From Anaeromyces robustus (lineage: Eukaryota > Neocallimastigomycota > Neocallimastigomycetes > Neocallimastigales > Neocallimastigaceae): a DNA stretch of 64,000 nucleotides. Both the position numbers and the translations under genes were made by a program. Each line of letters opens with the position of its first letter. Within the stretch, counting starts at the first letter, position 1. Below, piece by piece: positions 11,834 to 22,715 of this stretch. The stretch lies in assembly GCA_002104895.1 (NCBI GenBank), contig MCFG01000062.1, forward strand, positions 107,501 through 171,500, in the 5' to 3' direction. The notes below the pieces were generated by a model. That model worked only from the letters and a program-made list of their open reading frames with translations. It did not search any database and was not told the origin of the DNA.

Positions 11834-14054
11834 TATGTAAAAAATTACATTAAAAATATATTTATCATAAAAACATATATAAATATATATTATTTAAAAT
11901 ATAATATATATAAAAAAAGTTTAAATTATTAAAAAATAAATAAAAAAAAAAAAGAATGAAAAAAAAAAATAATAATTATTAGAAATATAAATAATAATAA
12001 TATTATTATCAATACTAAAAAAAATTTTTTTTTTTTTTGTTATGTATCTGTTGCTATGATACATATTAAAAAAAATACATATATTTTTATATTTTTTTTT
12101 TAATATTAATATATTATTTTATTTATTAATATATTTATTATTCTTATTTTTCTTTCTTTCTTTCTTTCTTTTAAAATATATCCAAAATTTTAACAATAAA
12201 AATAAAAACAGAAAATAAATAAATAATTAATTAAAAAAAAAAATAAATAAAAATAAATAAATAATTAATTAAAAAAAAAAAATAAATAAAAATAAATAAA
12301 TAATTAACTATTCGATTAACTACATTAACTACTAATAAAATATTAAACAACTTTAATTATTTTATTTAATGATTAATGATTGTTATAATTATTAGAAATA
12401 ATCTTATGTTAAAATATTATTGTTTATTTATTAGTTTAATAGTTTTAAATATTTATATGTATATACTTAGTTATCATTATTAAATGATTGATTTATATAT
12501 AATTATTATTATTATTATTTATTAGTATTACTATTAGCATTATCTATTTATTATTGTGGTAATTATTTAAACTATGTGAAACATTACGAAAAAAAAAAAA
12601 AAAATATTTATTAGAAATATATGATTGAACAAGTATGTTGTATTAGATTAAAAATAGTATAAGCATAAGATTTAAACAAATATAAATATACATATACATA
12701 TAATTATTTTTATACTAAATTAAATTAAATTGTTGATGACTCATATATATTTAATAGATGATGAATTAAAAGTTAACTCATCTACCTACCTAATTAAATA
12801 TAAAAAATTCTTAATAATAAAATATTTTTTTTATAAAAAAAAAAAAAAAAAAAAAAAGGAAATTTAATACAAAATTTTTAATTTTTAATTTTTTTTAATT
12901 TTTAATTTTTTAATTTTTTAATTTTTTTTTTTTATTTTTCATTATTTTGTAATAGGTAGTACAAATACAAATAAAAAAATTTTTTTTTTATTTTTTTTTT
13001 ATTTTATTTTATGTTTTATTTTATATAAATTATATAATTTATATAATTTATAAATAGCTTTTTATTATATATATTTATTATTTATATGTAATTATTTATT
13101 ACTTATTTATTATTTAACTAATTGACTAATGAATAACTCTTTTAATATTAATATTAAAAGAGTTATTCATTAGTTAATTAGTTTTAATATTAATATTAAA
13201 CTTATTAATTAAATAAATAAATGAAAAAAAAAGTAAAAAAAAGAAAAAAAAAAATTTTTTTTTTCTAATTTTTTTAATAATAAATTTTTGTAGTCATAAT
13301 AAACTTTTTTTTTTTTTTTCATCTAGTTAATATAATTTAAATAAAATTTATTAAATTATTATTAAATTATTAAATTATTAAATTTTGATATATATTATTA
13401 ATTATTAAAAAAATAAAAAAAAAATTATTAAATATTTATTTATTTTTTATTTTATTTATATTATCATATAAAATATTTAATAATTAATAATTAATAATTA
13501 ATAATATTATATATCACTCATAAATAATATTAATTGTAAATAGAAATTAAATATATATATATTTGGGTAAATAAATACATCATAAGAATGAGAGAAAAAC
13601 AAAATTAATAATTAATAATTAATAATTAATAATTAATTAAAAAGATAAACACACACACACTCACACACACTCACACACACTCTCTTCTCTCTCTTCTCTT
13701 TCTTACATATAAGACAAAATTTAAATAAATAAAAAAAAAACAAATACTTTTTTTTTTTTTTTTTCTTTTAATATATATGTTATTTTTTTTTATTAAGTAT
13801 ATAATTCGTGTCTATTAAATGTGATCTATGTAAATATTAAAAAAATTTTTGGATAAATAGTTTATTAAGTAAAAAATAATAAAAAAAAGTAAAAATAATA
13901 ATTTAATTTACATTTTTTTTTTATAATATTTATGAACATTTTATTTTTTTTCAAATACAATTCTTTTTTATTTTTCTTCTTACAAAAAAGAAAATTTCAA
14001 TTTATTCTATTCTATGTATATAATATATTAATATATATTAATATTTTAATTTAT
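11290..14054. other. AT-rich intergenic stretch, convergent gene ends
   Basis: It lies between the 3' ends of the esterase and the first GH11 gene. It holds a 68-bp palindrome (13116-13183), a CA/CT-rich patch near 13650-13702, poly-A/T tracts and direct AAATAAATAATTAATT repeats near 12220-12305. No coding pattern was found. Confidence 0.65.
13116..13183. repeat. 68-bp near-perfect palindrome (34-bp arms, no loop)
   Basis: The arm 13116-13149 is the reverse complement of 13150-13183 with one mismatch, which would be a G:U pair in RNA. The core GAATAACTC/GAGTTATTC is not plain AT repeat. It sits between two convergent genes. Confidence 0.85.
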
Positions 14055-15677
14055 TTAATTAATACATTGACTGTAGTATTCATTAAATTGTTTACATTGA
14101 CCTTCTGAACAACAAGTTGGTCCATTGTATCCTTGACCACCACATTGAGCCCATAAACCGACACAATTTCCATTATTTTGGTTTTGGTTTTGGTTTTGGT
14201 TTTGGTTCCATTGTTGTCCATTATTTTGGTTCCATTGTTGTCCATTGTTTTGATCCCATTGTTGGCCTTGGTTCCATTGTTGGCCATTGTTTTGATCCCA
14301 TTGTTGTCCATTATTTTGGTTCCATTGTTGGCCATTGTTTTGGTTGTTTTGATCCCATTGTTGACCATTGTTTTGGTTGTTTTGGTCACCTTGGTTAGTT
14401 TGTTGATTGTTTGGAAGAGTCTTAGTTGGATAATTTGGAATAGTTTTAGCTGGTTGATTACCACCTTGGTTACCTTGGTTATTACCTTGGTTTGGAAGAG
14501 TTTTAACACCAGTGGCTTGAACATTTGGAAGAGTTTTAGTTGGTTGACTACCACCTTGGTTACCTTGGTTATTACCTTGGTTTGGAAGAGTTTTAGTTGG
14601 TTGGTTGTTACCACCTTGGTTATTACCTTGGTTTGGAAGAGTTTTAACACCAGTGGCTTGAATATTTGGAATAGTTTTAGTTGGTTGACTACCACCTTGG
14701 TTACCTTGGTTATTACCTTGGTTTGGAAGAGTCTTAACACCAGAGTTACCACCTTGGTTACCTTGGTTTGGAAGAGTTTTAACACCAGAATTACCACCTT
14801 GGTTACCTTGGTTTGGAAGAGTCTTAACACCAGTGTTACCACCTTGGTTACCTTGGTTTGGAAGAGTCTTAGAACCAGTGTTACCACCTTGGTTACCAGC
14901 ACCAGCATTACCAGCACCAGCACCACCAGCACTACCACCATTACCTTGACCAATATAAACCTTAGCATATGGGAAATCAGCTGTACCACTAGTACCAGTA
15001 CTAGTACTACCAGCTTCACCTAAAACTTTAGCTTCATGCATTTTACCCATTTTCATACCAAGTTTTTCCCATTGTTCAAAGTGAGCAGTAATATCAATAG
15101 TACCACATTCACGAGCTGATTTACGAATACTGAAATATTGTTTAAATTGAGTATCACCATCAATGGATGGACCTACACGAGTATTTTCATAAACAGTATA
15201 TTCGGCTCCATCAATAGTAAATTGACCATGTTTCTTGTTACCAACCCAATCACCTGGTGGATATTGACTAAGCCAATTATCAACAATATAATATTCAACA
15301 AGAGGTTCTCTAGTCCAACCATAAATACCAACATAAGAATAATCAACATTAGAAATATTTTGTTTTTCTAATTTGAAATCAGCATACATATGACCAATTT
15401 GATCATAAGTTTTAGTACTATCGAAGGAAAGACCACTTCTACATAAATAATCTTTAGCATTTTGGAAGGAACAAGAGAAAGAACCATCAGAATAGAAAGT
15501 AGCACTATTATTACCACTATCAGACCAAAGTTCATAACCTACATCACCAATAGTACCAACTTTATTACTAGTTTCTTTAACACTTTGACCAGAGTGACTA
15601 GCAGAAGAACAGAAATCTTGAGCTAAAGTAGCAGAAGCTAAAGATAAAAGAACTGGAACGAATTGAGAGAATTTCAT
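14055..15677 (-). CDS. GH11 endo-1,4-beta-xylanase with C-terminal CBM1 (copy A)
   Basis: A single-exon gene of 540 residues. Residues 1-19 are a signal peptide (MKFSQFVPVLLSLASATLA). Residues about 20-245 form a GH11 jelly-roll domain, with predicted nucleophile Glu128 (PLVEYY) and acid/base Glu221 (GEAG), the retaining pair that cleaves xylan. Residues about 250-503 are a Gly/Asn/Gln-rich linker: blocks of GNQGGN..VKTLPN followed by NNGQQWDQ/NQNQ repeats. Residues 505-540 are a CBM1 cellulose-binding module with four cysteines and aromatic residues Trp509, Tyr517 and Tyr534/535. There is no dockerin, so it should act as a free secreted enzyme. It has no introns, as is common for gut-fungal glycosidases thought to come from bacteria. 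The catalytic module is about 96% identical to that of the gene at 22716-24479, but the linker is unrelated. Long opposite-strand frames in the repeat DNA are shadows. Confidence 0.97.
   Translation of the reverse strand: MKFSQFVPVLLSLASATLAQDFCSSASHSGQSVKETSNKVGTIGDVGYELWSDSGNNSATFYSDGSFSCSFQNAKDYLCRSGLSFDSTKTYDQIGHMYADFKLEKQNISNVDYSYVGIYGWTREPLVEYYIVDNWLSQYPPGDWVGNKKHGQFTIDGAEYTVYENTRVGPSIDGDTQFKQYFSIRKSARECGTIDITAHFEQWEKLGMKMGKMHEAKVLGEAGSTSTGTSGTADFPYAKVYIGQGNGGSAGGAGAGNAGAGNQGGNTGSKTLPNQGNQGGNTGVKTLPNQGNQGGNSGVKTLPNQGNQGGNSGVKTLPNQGNNQGNQGGSQPTKTIPNIQATGVKTLPNQGNNQGGNNQPTKTLPNQGNNQGNQGGSQPTKTLPNVQATGVKTLPNQGNNQGNQGGNQPAKTIPNYPTKTLPNNQQTNQGDQNNQNNGQQWDQNNQNNGQQWNQNNGQQWDQNNGQQWNQGQQWDQNNGQQWNQNNGQQWNQNQNQNQNQNNGNCVGLWAQCGGQGYNGPTCCSEGQCKQFNEYYSQCIN
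14169..14894 (-). repeat. Coding linker repeats of GH11 copy A
   Basis: Degenerate tandem repeats encode two kinds of linker. The first is GNQGGN(T/S)GVKTLPNQ-type units with longer NNQGNQGG..QPTKTLPN variants, and the second is NNGQQW(D/N)Q units ending in an Asn-Gln run. The linker lies between catalytic domain and CBM1. Confidence 0.9.
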
Positions 15678-16947
15678 TTTGGAATTAATTTTTTTTTTCT
15701 TTTTTGATATTTATATAATTATAAACACTATGATAAAATCTAAATTTTTTGATTAGGTATAAACAAATTTTTCTTTTGATAATATTTTGTTATTTTATAT
15801 AAAATAAAATACTAGTGAAATATTTTTATAAATATATTTTACAAAAGAATTGTATATAAATAAATATATATATAAGTACACTATAAAACAAGTTTTATTC
15901 TAATTTGTAAAACTATAAATATGATTTTTATATAATCAATATATAAAAACAAATTTTTTTCTTTTTTCCTTTTTGTTTTATTTAATAAATTATTTACAAA
16001 ATATTTATTAAATTTTATTTATAACAAAAATTCTGAAGAATAAAAAAAAAAAAAAAAAAAAAAGAAAAATATTTTCTATTTATAGTAAAAAAAAAAAAGA
16101 TTTGTTATAATAAATACAAACTATTGAATTTATTATTATTTAAACTTTTTTTTATTTTTTTTTTTTAATATGTAAAAAAATGTTATATACAATTTTTATA
16201 TATATTATTTATTTATTATTTATTTATTATTTATTTATTAATATATGAATTATCTATTTATTAATATATGAATTATTTATTTATTAATTTATTTGTTTTT
16301 TATTTATTTATTTTTTATTTATTTTTTATTTATTTTTTTTATTAATTTTTTATTTATTTATTTTTTTTTATTAATTTTTCTTATTTATTCTTTTTTTTCC
16401 TTTTTTTTTTTTTTTTTTTTATTTTTTCATTACTAAATTTATTATTTTTTAATAAAAATTTTCATTAATATTCTTTTTTTTTCTTCTTTTTTTGTTACAC
16501 AAATATCTTAATAATCAATTTTTATAGGTTGACTTGAAACAAAATTATTTTATTGGTTTTAAATTTTACTTTATTTTATATATTTTATTATATTTTTATA
16601 CACCTAAAATTACTTTATAAAGATATTTGTTTTCATTCACCGAAATTTTTTATTTAATTTATTATTTATTTATTAATTTATTATTATTAGTTATTTTATT
16701 TAAATCATATATTTATATATTTATTTACTTATTTATAATCGTTTTAATTTATTTTTATTTTTATCTATAATTAATATAAATATAATATATTATTTGTTTC
16801 ATATTTTAATTAATTTTATCTTATGGTAATTGATAATGAATATTTTGTGTTACACACTATTATTAGGAAATACTTTAAAAAAAAATTAATAATGCAATTG
16901 ATTATAATGATAATTATGATAAATGCTTTTTTAAATAAGAAAAATCG

Positions 16948-16994
<47 letters not shown>

Positions 16995-19900
16995 TAATGA
17001 CTATCATGTTAAAACATGAATTAATAAATTAAAAAATAAATAAATTAAATAAATATATTATAATATATAAATAAATTATTATAATAAATAAATAAATATA
17101 TTATAATATATAAATAAATTATAAATATAGAAGAATAAATTAAATATCATAAAACTAAATATTGTTAAATTTAAATTAATTATATTAATTATATTAAATT
17201 TGTTGACCAAACAATAATAATTAAAGTTTTTATTAAAAAGTGGAAACCTAAAAAACTTTAATTTGATATAATAAATAATTTTTATATCCAATAATTTTAC
17301 TTTATTCAAGAAATTTCTGACTTACCGTTTTTTGTGTAAAGTAACAAAAATGTGTTTTTTTTTTTTTTTTATTCTTTTTTTTTATGAATTAAAAATAATA
17401 AAAAAAAAACTAATTAATAATCATTAATAATAATAAAAATAAACTTTTTTATTATTATTATTATTTATTTATTTTTAGTATTTTCAATATAAATTAATTT
17501 TTTTTTTTTTTAAATAAAAATAACCTTTTTTTGAAAAATGTTCAACTTTATATAATAAAGTAACAAAGATCATACAATATTAAATTAAATAAATAGGATA
17601 AGATTATTAAAAAAAATTATATTAAATAAAACATAAAACTACTAGAACTTTTGATCTAAAACTAAAAAAATTAAAACTTAAATAAAATATAAAAATAAAA
17701 TATGAAAAAAAAAAGAAAATACTAAAAATAATGTTAAAAAATAATACTAAAAAAATTACTAAAAAATAATACTAAAAAAATTACTAAAAATAACACTTCA
17801 AAACGATTATTATTATTATTATTATTTAATTTATTGACATGATATGGCAAATAAAAAACCATAAAAAAAAGTGACATTTTAATATAATTTAATAAAGAAA
17901 GAAAAAAGAAAAAAATAAAGTTTTATTTTATTTTTTTGACAGAATGATAAAATAAATTTAAATGTAATAAAAATAAAAAAGTTAATTATTTATTTATTTA
18001 TTTATTAATTAATTTATTTATTTATTTTTATATTTATTTATTTATTTATTTTTCCTTTTATATATATATAATATATAATATAATATATATTATATAATAT
18101 ATAATAAACTCATAAATAATAATAATAATAATATCATAAATAATTTATTTTTAATTTTAGATAATCATTTTTATTTTTATCTTTTAATTTAATATTTAAT
18201 TTAATTTAATTATTATAATTATTATAATTATTATATTATTTTAATTTTAAAATTTAATTTTTATTTTTTATTTTTATTATGCTTTTTGTTTTATAATATT
18301 TTTACTATGCTTTTATTTTAATTTTATTAACTCTTCTTACAATAACAATAACAATAACAATAACAAAAAAAAACAATAATAGTAAAGATAAATTTGAAAC
18401 ATCACATCATTGAAACTTTTTTTTTAGATTTTTATTTTCATTTTACTTAGCATTGTTATTTTGGTTATTTTTGTTATTTTTATTTATATTTGTTATATTT
18501 TTATTAAATAATATTAGATAATGTTAGATAATATTAGATATATTAGATATTTTTCATTTCAATTTTTTTTAAAACTACGATTTGTTATTAATAGTTTAAT
18601 AAGTTAATAATTTATTATTATTATAATAAAGATATAATATTATTATAATTAATTATAGACTTTTTTATTTCAAATTATACCCTTAATTTCTATTTATTAT
18701 ATTTATTATATTTATTATATTTATATATTATTTTGTATTTTGTATATTCAAGGGAACATACATAAAGAAAGAAATAAAGAATTAATTAATAATTATTTGT
18801 GTTACATCATTTTACAAATAAAAAAGAAGTTTTTTATTTTATTTTTTTTTTTTTATTTTTATTTTTTTTTGTCTAATAATAATATTCAATTTATTGATTT
18901 CAAGGGAAAAAATTAATTTAGATTTTATTTTGGATGATATAACTGAAGAACTAATAAAAATCGTTCCTCATACCTTACAAATTATTTATTAATTCGAATA
19001 TAATTTTATATTATTAATAATATATTTTTTTATCCTAAATTTTATTTAAAGGAATTTATTAAAAAATATTGATTTTATAGGAGAAAATTAAAATGAAAAA
19101 AAAAAAAAAAAAAAAAGAATTAAATTACATGTAATAAATTTTATTTTATAAGAATTTTTAAATATATTGTCTTTAATAACTTAACTAAACTAAACTAAAC
19201 TAAAAATAATATTATTAATTAATAATGTTAATATGAAAAAATCATAAAATCATAATTCAATAATAATATTACTATTATAATAAAGCATAATAATTCATAA
19301 TAAAATGATTCAAAAAAATTAATTAAATATTTATTTATTCTATAATTATGTGGATAGGATTATTTATTAATTATATGATTATTTATTAATTATATGATTA
19401 TTTATTAATTATATGATTATTTATTAATTATATGATTATATATGATTATTAATTTAAAAATTGAATAAAAAAAAGAAAGATAAATAATTATGATAATAAT
19501 ATATGTTTTTTGAAGTATAATATAATATAATATAATATATCCATATCATATTTATATTATTATTTAATATAGTTTTTTTTAATATTTTATTTATATATTC
19601 ATTGAATTTTTATATTTTATCATTCTACTCTATGATTCCAATTCATTTATATTATATTTTTATTTCCATTTTTAAACATGTAACCATAACTAATAATAAA
19701 TTAAACAAAGAAAAAAATTATTTTTTTTATTTAAAAAAAAGAAAAAAAGAATTAGTATTACAATCTGTTAAACTTTTTTTTTTAAGAAAATTAAGAATTC
19801 ATTATATATAATTTTAATGTAACATTTTTTTTTGTTATTATTAGTATTTTAACATAATAAGATGTTAAATGTTGATTTTCATTTTATTATTTTAATTATT

Positions 19901-20397
19901 AATATTATCAATTGATTTTATAATTCATTATTATGTGATCAATATTTTTTCATATCTTTAATTCTTAGTTTTTTCGTAATATTATTCCATATATAATATT
20001 AATATGATTAATATGAAAGAAAAAAAAAAGTCATTATAAAAGTAATAAAATTATTATTTGTTATTCTATAAATAACAAAAAAAAAAGATAAAGATAAAGA
20101 AAAAAAAATTGTTGACATTTTTTTGGTATTCTATAAATAAACTTTATATTAATTATATTAATATATTAATAATAAAAACAAAAAAAAAAATTTTTTTTTT
20201 TGGTTGAATTATTTAATAATTTTAAATGTTAATATATTCTAATATATTTTAATATATTTAATGATTTATAAAAATATAAATTAATTAATTAATTAATTAA
20301 TTTTAATAATTATATTATAATTTATATTCAAAAAAAAACAAAAAACAAAAAAAAAAAAAAATGAAATGAACATTTATGAAAACAAAAGAAAATAAAT

Positions 20398-20429
<32 letters not shown>

Positions 20430-20536
20430 CTATTTAAAAGTTAAATAAAAAAATTATAAAAATAATAATATTATTATTTTAAATAATATTATACACTTAT
20501 TGTAAATAAATATATATATAAATAACTTAAAAAAAA
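15678..20536. other. AT-rich intergenic stretch, divergent gene starts
   Basis: It lies between the start of GH11 copy A and the plus-strand gene at 20537. It contains (TTTA)n near 16200-16390, a tandem array of TTATTTATTAATTATATGA-like units at about 19361-19445, and many poly-A/T tracts. A short coding-like patch at 18901-18991 is noted separately. The open frames at 16816-17309 and 19602-19811 are low-complexity and are not called. Confidence 0.6.
19361..19445. repeat. Tandem array of about 19-bp units
   Basis: The unit TATTTATTAATTATATGAT is repeated about four to five times with few changes. Confidence 0.8.
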
Positions 20537-21394
20537 ATGAATGATATGAAGAATAATCAAATGGAACCACAAATTGAATCAAAAGAAAATTTTGAAATAA
20601 CAACGGATCAAATAGAAAAACAAGATAATATGGAAATAATAACAAAAAAACAAATAGAAAAACAAAATAATATGGAAATAATAATAAAAGATCAAATGGA
20701 AAAACAAAATAATATGGAAATAATAACAAATCAAATGGAAAAACAAAATAATATGAAAATACCAACATCAAAGAAAACTATATATGAAATAATTGAATCA
20801 AAAGAAATTATAAATCTAACAAATTCAAATTCAAATCCAAATCCAAACATAAATGAATCAACAATAACAACAACCACAACAACCACAACAGAAATACCTA
20901 AAAAAAATCAAACTATATATCAAATGTTACAATCTAAAGAAAATAAAGAAATGATTATAGAAGATGCTTTAAAAATGGCTAATTCTGCAATTAATCATCT
21001 TAATAAAGCGATAGATTATCTTGAAAGTGCTAGTAATTATGGAGTATGGGATTTATTTGGTGGTGGTTGTTTAGTTTCTTGGACTAAACATGATAAAATA
21101 AATAATGCTTATAATGAAATAGTTGGAGCTAATCAATATATTAAAAAACTTCAAAAATTTAAAGGTTTGACTAGAAATATAAAAGAAGTTATTCCAATTG
21201 AAATAGATGAAAGATTAGTATATCGGGATATTTGTAAAAATAATATATGTTCTGATATTGAAGTACAAGAAAAAATTTCAGAAACTAAAAAAAGTTGTGT
21301 AGAAACAATTTATAAATTAAAATCTATTATAAATAGTTTTAAAAGAAGTATGGAAAAACAACAACAACAACAACAACAAGGTTTAAATAACTAA
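20537..21394 (+). CDS. Uncharacterised protein with a W-D-x-x-G-G-G helical domain
   Basis: A single exon of 285 residues with no signal peptide or membrane segment, so probably intracellular. Residues 1-80 hold four degenerate repeats of Q(I/M)EKQ(D/N)NMEI. Residues 81-89 (TIYEIIESK) and 126-134 (TIYQMLQSK) are a duplicated motif on either side of an Asn/Pro/Thr-rich spacer. Residues about 135-270 look like a real folded domain: helix, then NYGVWDLFGGG (167-177), SWTKHDKINNAYN (181-193), then long helices. The pattern WG-x-WD-x-x-GGG...KH-x-x-I-x-x-A recalls uncharacterised bacterial proteins, mainly Firmicutes, but this is from memory and unverified. The tail is a polyglutamine run. Function unknown. 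The less AT-rich C-terminal half supports a real gene. Confidence 0.8.
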   Translation: MNDMKNNQMEPQIESKENFEITTDQIEKQDNMEIITKKQIEKQNNMEIIIKDQMEKQNNMEIITNQMEKQNNMKIPTSKKTIYEIIESKEIINLTNSNSNPNPNINESTITTTTTTTTEIPKKNQTIYQMLQSKENKEMIIEDALKMANSAINHLNKAIDYLESASNYGVWDLFGGGCLVSWTKHDKINNAYNEIVGANQYIKKLQKFKGLTRNIKEVIPIEIDERLVYRDICKNNICSDIEVQEKISETKKSCVETIYKLKSIINSFKRSMEKQQQQQQQGLNN

Positions 21395-22715
21395 ATATAT
21401 ATATATTTATATATATTGTGATAGTAGTAATATAGTTATTCTTGTTCTTATATTCTTCAATATCAGAATTAAACAAACTAAAGAAAAAGAAAAAAAAAAA
21501 ACTATTTTTAATTCCTTTACCAATTTATTTAATTTTTCAAAATAAAGATAATTTTACATAGAATATACCTCTAAAATATATATATTATTTATATAATACA
21601 TGATCATCATATTTACTCTATAAGTTTAACTATAATAAATATATATTATATATATATATATAAATGTCTCATTATCTTTTTTATTATTAATTAATTTTTT
21701 AAATATCTTTTAGCTAAGTCATTTATATATATCGTTTTTTTTTTTTTTTTATTAATTAATTAATTAATTAATAAATTGTTTATTTGTTATTTATTTGTTA
21801 TTTATTTGTTATTTATTTGTTTCCAATCTCTTTTTTTTTTTTTTATTTTATTTTTTCTTTTTTTGGTAAATTTGAATTTTATTTATAATAATAATAAATA
21901 ATAAAAAGATTTTAATATTAAAATTTATATTAAATTTTTTTTTTATTTATTTTTTTAAAAAAAGAAAAAAAAAAAAAAAAGAAAACAATAATAATAAAGT
22001 AAAAAAATAAAAATAAAAAAAATAAAAAAAAATATATATTTTAATTTTAATTAATTAATCAATATAAATTACTTTGGAATAATAAAAAATAATAAAAAAA
22101 AAAGATCATAATTTATTTATTTTTTATTTAACATAACTTTTTATAGAAATATATATAAAAATAAAATAAAATTAAAAAAAAAAAGATTACATAATAATAA
22201 TTATAATTTTAATTTAAATAATAATTTGTAAATATTACTTTTTTATGAAAAGAAAAAAAGAAAAAACTAATAAAATATACAACTTATAAAAATAATAATA
22301 TACTATACAATAGTTAAGATATTGATTCTTTAATATACAAAAAGTTAAAAAATAAATATAAAAACGTTAACATACATTTAACACAAAATTTATTTTATAA
22401 AAAAAAAAAAAAAAAAAAAGATTTTTTTGAGTAGATATTTTATTTTATTATCCAAATTTATATAAATATTTTTTATTAAATGAAAAATAATAACGAATAA
22501 TATATATTTTACACAAGTATTAAAAAATATTAAATTTCTTTTTTTTTTTTTTTCTTTAAATTTAATAATTTAAAAAAAAAAAATATACATATAATTATAT
22601 GATCATATTTCTTTTCTTTTTTTTTGATATATATATATAATTTTATTTTTTTTTATTTCTCTAAAAAAAAAAAAATAAAATTTTTTAAAATTTTAAATTA
22701 ATTCTATGAATTAAT
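21395..22715. other. AT-rich intergenic stretch, convergent gene ends
   Basis: It lies between the 3' ends of the gene at 20537 and GH11 copy B. It contains poly-A/T, TTAATTAATT and TTTGTTATTTA repeats. Nothing coding was seen. Confidence 0.65.

Noticed and set aside
14051-15023. Long opposite-strand and shifted frames across GH11 copy A
   Set aside because: Shadows of the GH11 linker repeats: the 3-bp-periodic repeat keeps other frames open. The same holds for 22685-23821 and 22794-24173 over copy B.
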